A stretch of 64,000 nt of DNA. Source: Lichenostomus cassidix (taxonomy: Eukaryota > Chordata > Aves > Passeriformes > Meliphagidae). A program made the position numbers and the translations under genes. Positions 44,701 to 58,703 of this stretch are shown one piece after another (within the stretch, counting starts at the first letter, position 1; each line of letters opens with the position of its first letter). Where the stretch lies: assembly GCA_008360975.2 (NCBI GenBank), contig CM039189.1:13458056-13522055 (forward strand), given 5' to 3'. The notes beneath the pieces were generated by a model. That model saw only the letters and a program-made list of their open reading frames with translations. It searched no databases and was not told the DNA's origin.

Positions 44701-46397
44701 AGCAGTTCTTTCAGATAAAGTGAATTTACAGAGTTCTCAGGTGTTTGATTTGCTAAATGGACAGGTACAAGCTACAAAGGAATACAAACAGTATTATGTA
44801 CACAATTTTTTTTGAATCATGCAGTTCTGTAAAACAATTCTCTGAACTAGTTTATCTGAATGGCCAGCATTTCTAAAACTTCTAACATTTCCCTAAGAAA
44901 TCAAATCAAATGACCAAGCCAAGTTAAAGTAACAGCACTCTCCCTCTGAGCCCATATGTTACAGTTACTTTAGATCAAGTTTAACCTTAAAACAGCCATT
45001 TGAGACCCCAATCAGTAAAGGCCCTAGAATTAGTCTTACACATTTGCATCACAGTTCACATAACAAACCTAACTTCACAGTGCCTGTTTAGTAATATTCA
45101 AAGCATGAACTATCCTGACCCTTCTAGTCTACCTTCAAAACACAATGTAAAACAGGAATCACAGCTGTGAACCTGTTTCTTTTACTGGAGAATACAAAAG
45201 GTGTGTTATCTTAAATGGCTGGAGCCTGGCCAGGAGATGACCCTTCAGTGCCAGCTCCAAGGCTCAGCAACAGACAGTGGCACAGAGCCCAGAGAGCTTT
45301 GCAGTGTTAGTTCATGGGAGATTTTACTTTGGTCTTCTCCTGACTTCACACTTCACAGCTTTGGATTGAAATTTTTCATTGTTTAGTATCACAAAACATC
45401 TATGAAATCATAAGTATAGAGTCACCAATTCAGAAAACAGGAAATATATTAGAAACTGTCAAAATGGTGGAAGTTTCACATCAGAGTTTCACAAGCATTA
45501 ATCATTTCCTACTCACAAAATAGAGAGATCACAATTGAGCATAGAAACAATCTTTTTCTTTCAGTGCTGTCTTGAAGTAATATTGTTTCTTTTTGCATCT
45601 GTCCATTTTCCAAAATGAAACTTCAAGTCATTGGCCAAATTTAAATCAATGTCAAATCTTTTAAATCTGAAGATTGATTTTCTGTTTAAAAAATGACCTC
45701 CAAAGTGTCTTTCACAGCAGAGCACACAATGCGACAATCTGTTAGCTCATTCTCACCTTTCAAAAGCCCTTTCTAATGTGATAACATATTTCAGACTGTT
45801 AGCAAATTGAGCACTATAGAGTTTCATAGTTATGGTCTGAATATTGAAAGAGGGCCATCAAAGAAAGTGAGACCGAATTAGAAAACCACAGTAAAAGGTC
45901 AAGGCTTGAATCTTTTATTTGCTCAGTAAAACATAGAAGATACATTACTTCCCAAGGTAAGAAAAAAGAATCTGCATGACTTACAAATCGATAGTTCAAA
46001 AACAAAATGCTGTGAACTTTAAATAAACATTATTTAACATTCATAATGGCAAGGAAAAATATTGACAAGACAGCTCAACCAAGCAAGTGTAACAATGTTT
46101 TTATACAGTAAAATCTAAATTTCAGAAAATACATATCTCTGTCACTTGCTGCTAAAAAATATCAGCTTTCACGTTTTATTTTCTGCCAGTAAAAAGCAGA
46201 GATAATGCATAAATCTTGTACTACTGTTCACCACTTCAGTAAGTGTCAATAACACCATAAATCTGACAGGAAGACATTTCACTAACTCTGGAACATAAAG
46301 TATTCCTACCTCTTGATCACAGTAAGTTCTACTGAACACTGCTGAATAGTAGCCAATCTCTATTTGTTATAGAACCACTCTATACAACCATTTAATA

Positions 46398-46416
46398 TAC
46401 ATATATATATATATAA
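46398..46416. repeat. AT microsatellite
   Basis: A short run of alternating TA in intron 1. Confidence 0.8.
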
Positions 46417-48926
46417 ATGAAATTATTGTATATAAATGTATTACATACAACCATTCCACCTTCATTTAAAACAGCATTGGTGTGCTGTAGGCACTTTCAG
46501 CCTAGAAACATCCATGCCATGAGAGCCAATCAGCCACATCAGCTCTACAAGTGACAGCTGAGGGGCAGGGGACCCATGGCCATAGGGGGGCTGGACCCCA
46601 ACACCTCAAATGAAGCATTCCCTGGAACCAAACTGCACAAAGACATTTGTTTGCTCTGTCTTGAGGACCGAGTGCAGGAAGCCACACTCACTGATGGACT
46701 GACACATGCTAAGGGTCAACACTCAGTGGTGAGACAACCATGGCCACTGAAGAATGAAACAAAGATCATAATGTGCCATATTGATCTTGTGTCCTAGTAA
46801 TATTGAGGTGTAACATTAACATTGTGGGTTTGGTAGGGGAAAGGTAAACAAGAGGGAGTTAGAAGAGGAATTTGAGTTGTGGCACCTGTGGAAACTTCTC
46901 CGCTCTGCTTTTGACTTTGCAGTGTGCCATCCATGCTCTTAATTACAGCATGTCAACACACATCAACAGCTATCACACGGTGCTTTAAATTGTGTACACC
47001 ACACACTAATCACCACTGGAATTATACTACTCCTTTCTTTTTCTATCATTCACTTCTCAAAAGATTTATTTCTCTAGTAAGAGTTAGAGGCCTTAGGGAT
47101 CGACAAGATAGGACAATTTAACACTTAACATATATCAGCAGAGCTGTCTTAGAATAAAAAGCACTAATCCTTTAATGAAGCTGATATGTTTGCAGTGATT
47201 CATTATATTATAAATAGACCTTAGGGAGAGATTTGCTAAGGATCTGGCGGAAGAAAAGAAAAAAAAATATCTTTAGATGGTTCCCCCTCACACATCAAAT
47301 TCTCCCTCCCTTGCTTCAAGCTGGCAGCATTGGCTTAGTGTGAAAACAACCTCAAGCTCAGGGACGCAAGAACAGAAATGTGGTTAAATTAATTTCTGCA
47401 GAGTTCTGTGTAGCACAAGAGCCACACCTCAGCTCTGTGTTGGTCTGTCTCATTTAATCTCATATTTCGCAGGCCTGCGATTCATAGATTCCTTTCAGCA
47501 TCACTAGACATAGGCTGCAGTCCTCACACACGGCCCACGATAACTGATTGAAGATTACATCATCCTAATTCACATGCTGCCACATAACAATGTTTTCTAG
47601 TTTAGCAACAAGGGTGACACTCCCACAGCAGTCTGAAATTTAAATTGGCAGACATTAGCCTGTAGCTTCAGCACCCAATGTGCAAACATTAAGACAAAAA
47701 TCAGGTCTTGAATAAATCACCAAAAAGAAGTTTCTTGAAATCACAAGAAACATTTATTCAAAGGCTTCTAGACCATGAAAGCACAAGAAAGGTTCTCTTA
47801 CATGATCATCAAATTCTTTATCACATTATCCTGACATTTCCAACTATGAATCCATTTGCTCCACTGGCAATACTTGAATGCTTTTATTAGTGTTGGTAGA
47901 CCTCTAGTATTTTACTGACTGTCATATACTACTCTGTAAATAACAAGTGACAATCAGAAATATTCACAGTTGGCCTACAATATCAGAGACTACTGCAGCC
48001 AACACTTAGTGCTAGTAACAGTTTGCAAACAGCTGATAAATGAACCAGAAACTCCAGCAGCTACAAAACATTTCACAAAAACATGCTTTCCTCCCCACAG
48101 CTTAGTACTTGGGGCTCAGTGGGGTACCACTGATTTGAAAATATTTTTGCAAATGAAAACAGGAGAAAATCAACCAGTTTCAAAAGGATGTGAGGCCTCA
48201 GAAGCTTCTTGACCTGATTTATAGAAATTCCCTTAAAAGGCTGGATTGGCTCCAAACCCTCTGTGTCACACTATTTTATCCATTGTAGGGGATCTAGAGT
48301 CACTATCCTCATCAGTAATGAGATGAGACTCCATTATCCTACTACAGGAGTATTTTGTGCAGGTACTGCTCACCTGTAGAGAAATACAGCATGTAGTCAC
48401 ACAGCCTATAAAAATAACATCTTAAATATTCATCCTAAATTGAATACTTTGATTACCCAAAACAAGAGAAAAAAGTGACGTGCACCAGACTTTATAAACA
48501 CTAGCTTTAATTTTTACTTAAAACATGAGAATAGCCTACCAAAAAGTAATTTTCTGGGATATGCTTGAACTCACAGAACCAGGATAATGTACTTTCTGAA
48601 TGATAAGTACAACATTACTGAGGTATCCCTACAGTATTCAGCAGTTTATTCATTGAGTAATCACACATTGTCTGTGAGCTGCAGACACCATACTGACAAT
48701 AGCACTGGAGCTTTTAATGTAGTTTAAAATAATTCCAAAATCTGAAGAGATAACTTCCCTAAGCATGAACATTGCCTCCATTGCTTTAATCACAGCAGAA
48801 GCAGTGTTCCAAATTTGGAACAATATCATGGTTAGTCGTGTTCTCATCCATCCTGGTCAACTCCCAAAAAGCAACACTTAAAAGTAAGTGGCTCTGGTGT
48901 GTATGTATCACTTTTTTCTTTTATTA

Positions 48927-48943
48927 AAAAAAAAAAAAAAAGT
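48927..48943. repeat. Poly-A tract
   Basis: About 16 consecutive A residues; no transposon body is recognisable beside it. Confidence 0.8.
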
Positions 48944-51900
48944 GTTGGTTAAGAGCTAAGAGCTACACTTGAAAAGTATTCTGAAATGAAAGTCCTCAAC
49001 CAGAGGCTAGAGCAGTAGTATATTCAATTCATTTAACAACACTCAATTTGATGCTTCATTGCTTTAATCTTATATTTCTTAAAGGTGCATTCTCAAAGAA
49101 AAAGAAAGGCATAAACTTATATAGTCAAATACATGCTGGCTGCAAAGCTAACTGCTTTTCAAATATTCAAATGAAACAAATACATTAATTTCTTATTACA
49201 TTGTAGGAACATGCATCACTGCCAGCTAAAATAAAACATGACTGGGAACTAATCCACACACTTTTATTTTGATCATATGATCTTTATCAGAAAACTATGA
49301 AGTTTATTCTTTTGTGCTTCTGACTGTCTCAGACATATCATACCCTTCACGCTACAGAAAATTTTTTTGTAGCCAGAGAGTAGTATATTTGCCTCATAAC
49401 CCCAGACAAAGATAAAGAGAAATGCACCAAACTGAGTCAAAGCCATTTTTAAATCCAAAAGTATGGAAAAGTTACAACACACCTAATAACTAGAAGAATA
49501 AATATTTCAGAAGGAGTTTAATGCAAAGTGTTAGTACAAAGGAGAATGGAGAAGATGACAACTGACATACCAAACAGGGAAAAAAAAAAAAGAGAATAAA
49601 CCAGCATTCATAGTTGGCTATTGATGCAGGGCTCTGAATATTACTTCACAAGTATGAAACTTCTTCCCAATCTTTTATGTTCAATTGCTCAAAGTAAGAA
49701 AAAGCTTTCTTCAGAAAATTTCCCAGTTCCATCATTCTGAAGATCTGTACAAAAATTACAAAATTTGTGTCAAGTCTATAATGTAAATGAGGTCAAGCTT
49801 TAAATATAGGATTTTCTCTGCAACTTAGTGAAGTAAATAAAGATGTTTCTATTGACTTTTGAGGACTTTATATGTTTCAGTTCCAGGACAGACCTGCTGA
49901 TGACACAATTCAGAACTATAATTAAGACACAGAGTCCTTTGGTCTCATCCATGTCAAAACTGGAGTCCATTTAAATCAAACTTTCATCACAATAGAGATT
50001 ACAGCTCAAACTAACTGAGTTGCCTCCAATTTTTTCTTTCTTGACAAAGATTACAAGCTTCAAGTATCACTTTCAGAATTGCTTGGCATGTAGAGTCAGG
50101 ACTTCACATTTCACAGCTCATGCAGGATTCACATGTTTAGAAACAGGGATTACTGTGCAGGTGATATATAGATATACTGCCACAGAAAATGCTTCATGAT
50201 GCTCTCCCACAGCATATTTTCTAACTAATGGTTCACAATTTACTGCATTCTGTAGATGCTCCTGAGTCTAGCACTCTGTTATAGGGAAAGATCCAAGTTC
50301 AAGAATGGATGAGAAAAAGCATAAAAAATAAAGAAAAGCAGGAAGAATCCTGGAAAAAGAAATCATTGCAAAATATATGTAGTGGACAGAATGCATGAGC
50401 ATTCAAACTGAAAGCAGTGGATTTCAATTAACATAGTCTGCAATAGAGAGTAATAATGAAAAAAATACACAAACAAAAAATCCCAAACTAACAAACAAAA
50501 CCTTTGCAGCAGCATGTGGCAGGATGATATACCAAATTCTTTTGCATACAATTACTGATGACAGTGCAAAATGTTTATTTATCATGGATTTAGCTGACAA
50601 GATTACATACTACAGAATACACAGTCATACCAGGACCTCCAACTGATATCTGAAACAGATTTAAAATAATTCTGCCGTAGAAGTAGCAAAATGAAATCAC
50701 TTACTGTTAGTGTTGCATTGCTGAACATATCTGAAGAGTCAGCCCTCCGGAAACAGATTTTTCTATCAATAATTGACAGCTGATACAGTTTCAGGCAGTA
50801 ATACACCAGGGAAAGACTGGCTGCAGCAGTCTTCCCATTTAGCCTATCCCTAGCACTTTTTAGATCTCTTTCTTAACCCTTTCTAGCTATTTTTGCCCTG
50901 TGTTTTGGGTGACAAGACACAGGCATGATACATGCTATAAGGAAAGAATGCTTTATTTCCCACTTTACTTAGAGTATGACAAGAGCCGTGGGAAGAAAGT
51001 CAGTAGGATTTAGTCATAACAATAAGCTAACAAGAAGTAAAATCTAAAACCAGAAAATGACTCAGTGACTGGAAAGAGATATAACAGAGATATGAGCTAC
51101 TGTAACCAGGAAAATAGTTTCTCCAAATGTAGAATTAAGAGGTCAAGATCACAATAACAAAAGACACTAGCATAGAAGAAGGCTAAAGAAGTTAATAATT
51201 TGCAATAAGAAAAGATTCTCATTCTTCTCCAGCCTTGGACCAATGAGATTTGAGCTTTGAAATTAAACCTGTATGATTTCAGTGAAGCCAGCATTACAAT
51301 ATTACAGATCAATTTTTAAACCAAATGAAATATTAAGTGAAGTGATGGAAAACCAAAAGGTAATTCTTTACTGGAATAGCTTTTTCTGTAGTATTCTGAA
51401 ACCATTTATATTCCTTAAATGATGCTGTTTTCTTTTGCAATGCCTATTTATATCAATAAGAAATTGTTTTCTGACATCACTTCATAAGACAACTTTTCTC
51501 TGTCATATTATTCTTTTACATTAAGAAAAGATGGCTGTGATTTGACAGCTCAGTACATTTTAATAGACTGTGGACCACAAAGGATATCTGACAATAAAAG
51601 GTTTAGAAAGTTCCTTTGTTCAAATGGATTACTCTCCCCCCACAGAAAATAAACAAACAAAACCCACCAAAAAAGAACAACCACAGAAAAAAAATTGAGA
51701 TATGAACGGCACTCCATTCTTTTGTGTTAGTTTTATAGCAGTCAGGCCCATCAGATGTGCCAAACAAGACTGACTGCACCACTACTGCCACACCTATCCT
51801 ACAAAGATAAAGTACTGTGGAGAGATAGATTCTAGTGAGATGGGAAAGGATATATTTGCATAACCATTGGTAGTCCTTCTAGCCCAAATGCCAGCCTTTG

Positions 51901-52045
51901 GAAATCATATGTTGGTAGAATGCAGCTGTGAGCAGAACGTGTAAAGGCTACAATGTACATAAAAGAAATAAGGCTCTGAAAATTCAATAGTTCTACCAGT
52001 TTGTTGCAATTTTCCCCAGTTGATAAGAAGTATAGCTTTCCATTT

Positions 52046-52085
52046 CACACACACACACACACACAAACAAACAAACAAACAAAAC
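52046..52085. repeat. Compound microsatellite (CA)n(AAAC)n
   Basis: Ten CA units run directly into about five AAAC units. Confidence 0.95.
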
Positions 52086-52825
52086 CACCAAAAAAACCCC
52101 AAACACCAAGGATTAAGGCCTCTGCTTTGGTCATGATTGGCCATGTACATCTTCCAAAATTTAAGGAATTACTTCAAGGACTTTGAAACAGTAGGAAATT
52201 ACAGGACGAAACTCAGTGCAACCAACTGAGAGACAATTTCCTGTGGAAGAAGAGAACTGGGAGTGAAATGTGGACATCTCTCCTGAAGTCTGTCTCCAGA
52301 GATGACTTTTCCCCATGGCTCCTCATACTGTCTTTGTTCCAGGTGTCTTACATGCAGCTGTGGCAGAGACTCAGCTTCAACTGTACCATTAAACTAATTT
52401 ACTCAGACAACTGGAACCATATTATGTATGTCCTATGACTGAAGGTATTTATCAATGAAACTAAATAGTCTGTTGACTGCATCAGACCTTCCCAAACACA
52501 CGTTCACAAGAACATATCTTCTTTTATATTTCTATTTCTCATAAATTTTATTTCATTTTCTCATAAAATATCAAAGACTTGCTTCCTATATGTGTTTGTA
52601 TTCCTGAGTGTTGCTCTTGGCAAAAAGGCCACAATGTCCTTTCATTTTCTCTTCATACCTAGAGGCAACAGAGGAAAGTAATATATAGGCTTTTTTAATT
52701 GGCTGCTCAGGGTCATTAACTCCATAATTTCTCGACTGGTGTCCAGAATTTCAAGTCTAACTTTGTATTGTTCCCTTACTTGTCTTCTATTTCTGCACTT
52801 GTGAATGCTGCTCTGGGTCAATATC

Positions 52826-53402
52826 TGTCACAGTTTAAGCTGGGTTGCCAACTAAGCACCATGCAGCCACTCACTCCCTTCCCCACCACCTCAGTCTCCC
52901 AGGGTGGGTGAGAGAATCAGGATTAAACTAATAAAAGTCGTGGGTTGAGATAATAGGGAAAGCAAGAGCTTCACGCACAAGAAAAGCAAAACAAGGAATT
53001 CATTAACCATTTCCCATGGGCAGGCAGGCGTTCAACCATCCCCAAGAAACCAGGGTTCCATCATGAGGAACCAATTATTTGGGGAGCCAAAAGACATCAC
53101 TGCAAACATCCCCTCTTCCTCCTTCTTCACCCCTCTTTATATGCTGAACATGATGTCATGTGGTATGGGATACCCCTTTGGTGGGTTGGGATCTGCTGTC
53201 CCAGCCATGTCCCCTCCCAATTGCCCATGCATCCCAGTCTCCTTGCCAGCATAGCAGTACAAGAAGTAGAAAAGGCCTTGTAAGCTCTGCTCAGCAACAA
53301 CAAACATACCTGTTATCAACATAGTTTTTACCATAAATACAGATTGTAGCCCCAAACTATATACTGTGAAGAAAATTAACACTACCCCAGCCAAAACTAG
53401 CA
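52826..53402 (+). mobile_element. Retroviral LTR (bird ERVL-like), solo
   Basis: A 577-bp segment starts TGTCACAGTTTAAGCTGGGT and ends CAGCCAAAACTAGCA. Internal stretches such as CGTGGGTTGAGATAATAGGG, AAGGAATTCATTAACCATTT, CTTTATATGCTGAACATGA and GTGAAGAAAATTAAC match what I recall of an abundant bird LTR family. No internal viral genes adjoin it. I see no clear target duplication, which suggests an older copy or slightly wrong ends. Family name and strand are from memory and uncertain. Confidence 0.75.
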
Positions 53403-56400
53403 TGATGCTTTACAAGATTCCCATCTTTATGAATTTGCAACAATTTTGGTTTGAGACAGCACTGATTCCTGTGTCTTCATGCTTTATTCTACTCACTGGA
53501 TATCTCCTTTCCGTCCTCAGAAACATTATTTTCAGTAAATGCTTCCATTTTTTAAATGGCACAAAATCTATCAAACCCATGTTCTCAAATCATTCTTGCT
53601 CATTTCAGCAAAAAACCCCTTCTTATTCAAATTAATGCCTAATTGTTAATGCCAACTAGTAATATATAGTTTTTCAAAGACTTCAGGTTGACGTAAAAAG
53701 TTAGGATAACACTATATGCCTCTAAAAAACCCCATGAAATAAAATGTAATTCAAAGGGTAGCCTTTCCCGGGCGAATAAAGTGCACATCTTTGAGATTTC
53801 TTTAATCAATAATTTATATGAAGTGTTTTTGCATGTTTCTCCCATCTTCCACACCACCAAGCTAAGCTTGGAATGATAAAACAATATTACAAATTCCCAG
53901 AAATTTCATGTTCAATGAACACTGAACACTTGACAACCACCTACAAAAGCACTGAAAGTCTTCCATCACATAGCTCTATTCTATATTTCCAAGTAAAGCT
54001 CATTCTGAGCAAGCAGATAAAAGTGATTTCCCCATCAAATCTCACAATACTCTGTCCTGTCAGTCCACTTGTTTCCTGTGTTCATAATCAGTATCAAGAT
54101 CTTCATCTCTTCACCTGCAAGGATTCAGTATTAAGCATCTGATTGCATTTTCTCATGCTATACTCCAGTGCTTCCACTGCACCCTATAGGGATATAACTG
54201 TGTTAGTTTTCAAGTGCTAAAAATAAAACAAATACATGTCAACCCAAGGACAAAGTTGAAAGGAAACATACTTTAATGTAACCAAAGAAGAATATATTTA
54301 GCATTTTGCTACTAAGCAAGGATGAAAATAAACATGTCAACACATCTCTGTGTCTAACTGTGAAACCCACGCCCCACTCAATTCTTTCTGCAGCATTTAT
54401 TATATATGAAAAGTGGATTTAGCCTTCATTTCTTTCTTCTGAAGAGAGTGACTGTTAGTACTCTCTTACTACTGCTGGCCACAAAGGGCTCCTGAACTGC
54501 AGCATCAAGCACTTCGATCCATTTAGGCAGTCAGTTTTTCTATCAATTAACAGTAATATAGCCATCTAAGGTGCATTTGGACAGTGGTGCATATTAAACT
54601 TCAATCTGGAATCCTTCCAAAACCAAATACAAGCGTAAGTGGGAATTGGCATAACACTCACTCCACTCCAGGAAGTGAAAAGTGATCTCTAAATCAGAAC
54701 GTCTTCTTTTGTCTTTCTTTTATCATTATTGTTAATTAACTCTTTGCAAAGCAGTACTATTCCTCTGTCCCCAGAAATGAATGTTCATGAAAACCCCATG
54801 TGATAATATTTTTAAACATTGCCTTTGAAACAATGTGGATTTATTTTTTAACATTTTAAACTATCTGAACTTTAATTTTTAATATTGGGAAAACAAATAG
54901 TACAATTGCATACAGTAGTCTTAATTCTGGAGATCCTGTTTTCTAATTAAAGCTGATACTTTAATTAGAAAAGCAAGAACCATTATGTCTGCTTTATTTA
55001 ACCCTTTAAAACACAAAGTCAAAAGTTTATTCTAAAATGTTAGAGCTTGTTTCCTGGCATATGGAATTCGAGGCAGAGTCAAAATGTTGGTGAGTATAAA
55101 TTAATGTGGTAATATTGTGAAACTGTATTGTACAGCTGTATGAATATTTAAAAGAGAAGGCAAGGAGGAAGACTGGGAAATGCCCTTAACAGAAAGCTAT
55201 TACTTGAACCCCTACAGAACCTGTAGGTTCTTGCTTTGACTGCCTGGAACAAGAGTATTCAGTAGACAGAGGCAATATGGAATCTCGTGGTGTGAAAAAT
55301 TCTGGCTCCAAGCAGGTGCAACCCTCGAACAGGAAGATTTACTCTAATGCGCACCAGGCTCAAAGGCTGACTCCTTCAGTATGTCACCTTTTTACTCACA
55401 TATCCATTCAATTGCAAATGATTCTTTTACCCATCAGTGTAGTAGGCATCAAGCAATTCCATTCTAAATTTAAAAATACATTAGTATTTTAAATATTAAT
55501 GTTTAAAAGCTTCACTGGTTCTGGTAAACTTTCCAGGAAGCTCGTAATGTCTGCAAAAGTAGTTGCTAAGTATCATTCTGGCAGGATTTTAGGTAAGCAT
55601 TAATGGAGCTCTAAAGAGTTCCTTGTGCTTAATAAGGGCCATTTGACTTCCATCAGTAGGATTCAAATGGCCTCAATTAACTTCTAGGTATGTAGAAAAT
55701 AAAAATTAATCTGGGGCTAAGTATTCTAAAGTTCACAAGGGAAAAACAAAATCCAGCTAATATGCTCCAATATGTATGCTGTGGTACTTGCAGTCAAATT
55801 TCTTAGCTTTGACAGTTTGTATGCATCTTTCCAAATAAAATAAACTCTCTCCTTTAGGAAAATCCAGACTATTCCTTTCCCACCCTCATCATTGTAGAGT
55901 CACTGTGTCAACTATAGATGATGGAAATACCTCATCAAAAAGTAAAAGACTGGCAAGAATTCATCTTTTTTGTCAGGGACTGATACAAGGCCTATCAAAA
56001 AAATTCAGTGTCTTCATGACTTAGGACAGCCCCAAAAGCCCCAACACTTCAAGGCAGTAATAACACTTGGAATTTTCTGGAGATTTGTGGAGACATACAG
56101 AAGTGAAAAACTAGCACTGTTGGTTTCTGTGAGATGTCTTCAAACTGATAAAATTATAACACAAAACTAAAAAAAATTAGTAACTCATATAAAAAAATTA
56201 TCTTGCAACATGCTGCCATGTACATTTTTTAAGACAGAAGGTCTGCAAAAGTAGACGCAGGGTAGCTTGGAAGATGCTATCCATTTCTCTATTTCAGGCA
56301 TTAAGATTTCATTTCAATTTCTTGTTTCCTAAGGATTTACATACTTAGATTAATGTGTTCTCAATTAGTATGAGACATCTGCAAGTATCTATTAAAAGTA

Positions 56401-57278
56401 AAAATACTCTTTAACACAACATTAAAACATAGGCAAGAAGAAAATATTTTAAAAATGTGCAGAACATTAGAAAATGTAGATGTTCAAGAAATTACTCATT
56501 TGCCATATGTATCCTACAGAGACTTTTAAAATTGATAATAAATATCCACAGATGGAGATTCAAATCAAGAAATCATATTTCAGTCATTCTTGATGTTGAC
56601 AATTCAGAGCAAGGGCATTCAGCAGTCAGCATCAGTCTGCCACATTTCACCTTCAAAACTCTATTTATGGCTTTCATTACCACCATACAGCATCAGAAAC
56701 ATCTTAGAAAAAAATCCTAACCATACCAAAAACTGGAAAGTGGCTTAGTGTCTAACTGCTTCTTGACCAATTCGTCTCCCAGCTCTTCAGACTCTTCAAC
56801 TAAACCTATGCTGTCAATTTACCGCTGTCAGCTTTGGAAGAATGGGGCAACAAATTTTATTTTGATTGCAAACCTGAGCCTCAGATTACTAAAATGACTG
56901 TTAGATTACTAGAATAATTACCTAATAACTGCTGACAGGCTTGATCTCTTGGCCTCTTCTAACACTCCCAAATTGCTGGTAGATCCCTTTGGAAATATGT
57001 GGAATGTATCCAAACCATCAGAAATCTAAAAAAAATTGACAACTATTTTTCTAGACTTTCTTGCATAATATTGCCAATACCTGTGGGTAAAAACATATTT
57101 TGTCATTATGAAAGAAATCAGATATTCTGTATTAAATAGCTCATGTCATTTTTTGAAGTTTTGTAACATTTTTCTCCAGAGTGTCTTGCTTCAGAAGTAA
57201 TACTTCCAGACGTCGTCACAGGCATTATATTTACTCACCTTGTAGGAAAACCCGTAGCATAATGCCTGCTTCTGTAAT

Positions 57279-57296
57279 TTTTTTTTTTTTTTTTTG
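57279..57296. repeat. Poly-T tract
   Basis: About 18 consecutive T residues in intron 1. Confidence 0.9.
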
Positions 57297-58481
57297 TTCA
57301 AAGTAGCATTGACACATATCTTTTTTCTACTAAAAGCCACATCACAGCACTTAAAACAGGGGCAAAAGCTTCTACAGATGCCAAGTCACTGTATATTTTG
57401 AGATACTCTGCAGTATCTGGGAGACAACCAATCCCCACAGAGAAAAGTACTTCCAATCCTTCCTGTGGGAAAAGAACCAGCAGGATTTCTCTTAATGTTA
57501 TTTAGATAGGTACTAACTCTCTGGTTAATTAATGAGGGATTTAGACAGAAAAGTATACTGAACTAGGGGTGGGTGGGATGTGTGTGTTTGGTTGGTTTCA
57601 GGGGGTTTGAGAAGAAATAAAATCTCATTTTTGTACTCAAACTGCAAATACACAAGAAAGGCACAAAAGCGATCAATATTGAGACCTTAAGTCAGTCTTA
57701 CTGAGTTCAGCAGCATGTTCAAATTCCAGCATCAATTGCTATTCCCTTTAGCTTATAATTATGTGTGGTTTCAGCAGCACAAATTCAAAAAGATCCCACA
57801 GATTATGGGCTTCCAGCTAAGCACAGAACGCACAGGAAGATATTTGACTTGCATCTCCAGAGATTTAACTTGTTCTACATTTCAGCCTCCACTGGGTACC
57901 ACTGCCAAAAGACGATCCCATTTTAACCTTAACCGGCTCTGAAGAGACCTGGCCGTACACGCGATCCGACCCGCACGGATGATGGGCTTCGCATGCAAAA
58001 ATTGGGGGGAGGGGGGCGAAAAGAGAAAATTAATACCTTTAATCCTAAAACGCCTCCTGGTTCCCTACTCCTCACACTGCGACACGCGCAGTCATCCTCC
58101 CTCCCCGCGCGAGGGCTGCCCGCTGCATTGGGGAAACTTCCCGAGGGGCCGCTGCCGCGCTCCCGCCGCACCTGCCCGCGGCCGGCCGGACAGCGCTGCC
58201 CCGTGCGCCCCGGGCCACCGCCTGGCTGCCGGCACTTCCCCGCGCTCCCGCCCCGGAGCATCGCCCCGAGCCGGCCACAGATCCCGCTCCGGCACCCCCC
58301 GGTCGCCCGGCGCCCCCGCAGCCCCCCGGCCGGACACGGCCGCGCTTCCCCGCCGGCGATGCTGAATCACGGCGGGCCGCCGCTCCGCCGCCTTTCCCCG
58401 GGGGTGGCGGCAGGCAGAGAGGACCCCCCGCCGCCGGAGGAGGAGGTGTCGCGCCCCGCCGGTCCCTCACCCTGACCTCAC

Positions 58482-58700
58482 CTGCCGGGGCGCGGGCGGG
58501 CGGTCCTGGGGCGCTCCGGTGCTCGCGGGCGGCGCGTGCTGCGCCTCACGGGCGGCGCGATGCCGGGCGGGGCGATCCCGGGCGGCAGCATCCGCGCCGG
58601 GCACGGGCGGGAGGAGGAGCGGGAGGTTACGGCGGGGAGCCGGGACAAACCATTCCCTGCGAGGGGGCACTGCCGGCGGCAGGGCGGCCGGGCGGGGCGG
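58482..58700 (-). other. TTLL7: TTLL7 putative non-coding exon 1 (5' UTR)
   Basis: On the minus strand a good donor, CGGCAG followed by GTGAGG, sits at 58482/58481 inside the CpG island. It is the most likely 3' end of the first, non-coding exon, because the next exon (38569-38731) begins after an acceptor with untranslated sequence. The upstream limit, and so the transcription start, cannot be read from the sequence; 58700 is a guess. A second, weaker GTGAGG lies a few bases further on. Confidence 0.5.
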
Positions 58701-58703
58701 GGG
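58682..58703 (+). promoter_or_regulatory. G-quadruplex motif with Sp1 boxes
   Basis: Four G runs (3, 3, 4 and 5 long) separated by loops of 5, 1 and 1 bases, overlapping GGGCGGGGC. On the strand opposite to the TTLL7 transcript, close to its probable start. Confidence 0.7.

Larger units (their letters stand above)
38732..58481 (-). other. TTLL7: TTLL7 intron 1 (about 19.7 kb)
   Basis: A long first intron running from the CpG-island exon to the start-codon exon. It contains an LTR near 53 kb, AT, CA/AAAC and poly-A/T microsatellites, and slightly GC-richer patches at 41.4-42.0 and 46.5-46.8 kb that may be old repeats. The open frames at 41512-41997 and 44232-44633 have no recognised domain. 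Further 5' UTR exons could be hidden here and would not be visible without transcripts. Confidence 0.6.

Noticed and set aside
53063..53403. Open frames on both strands around 53.1-53.4 kb
   Set aside because: They lie in the LTR and reflect its sequence, not a host gene; an LTR does not encode protein.
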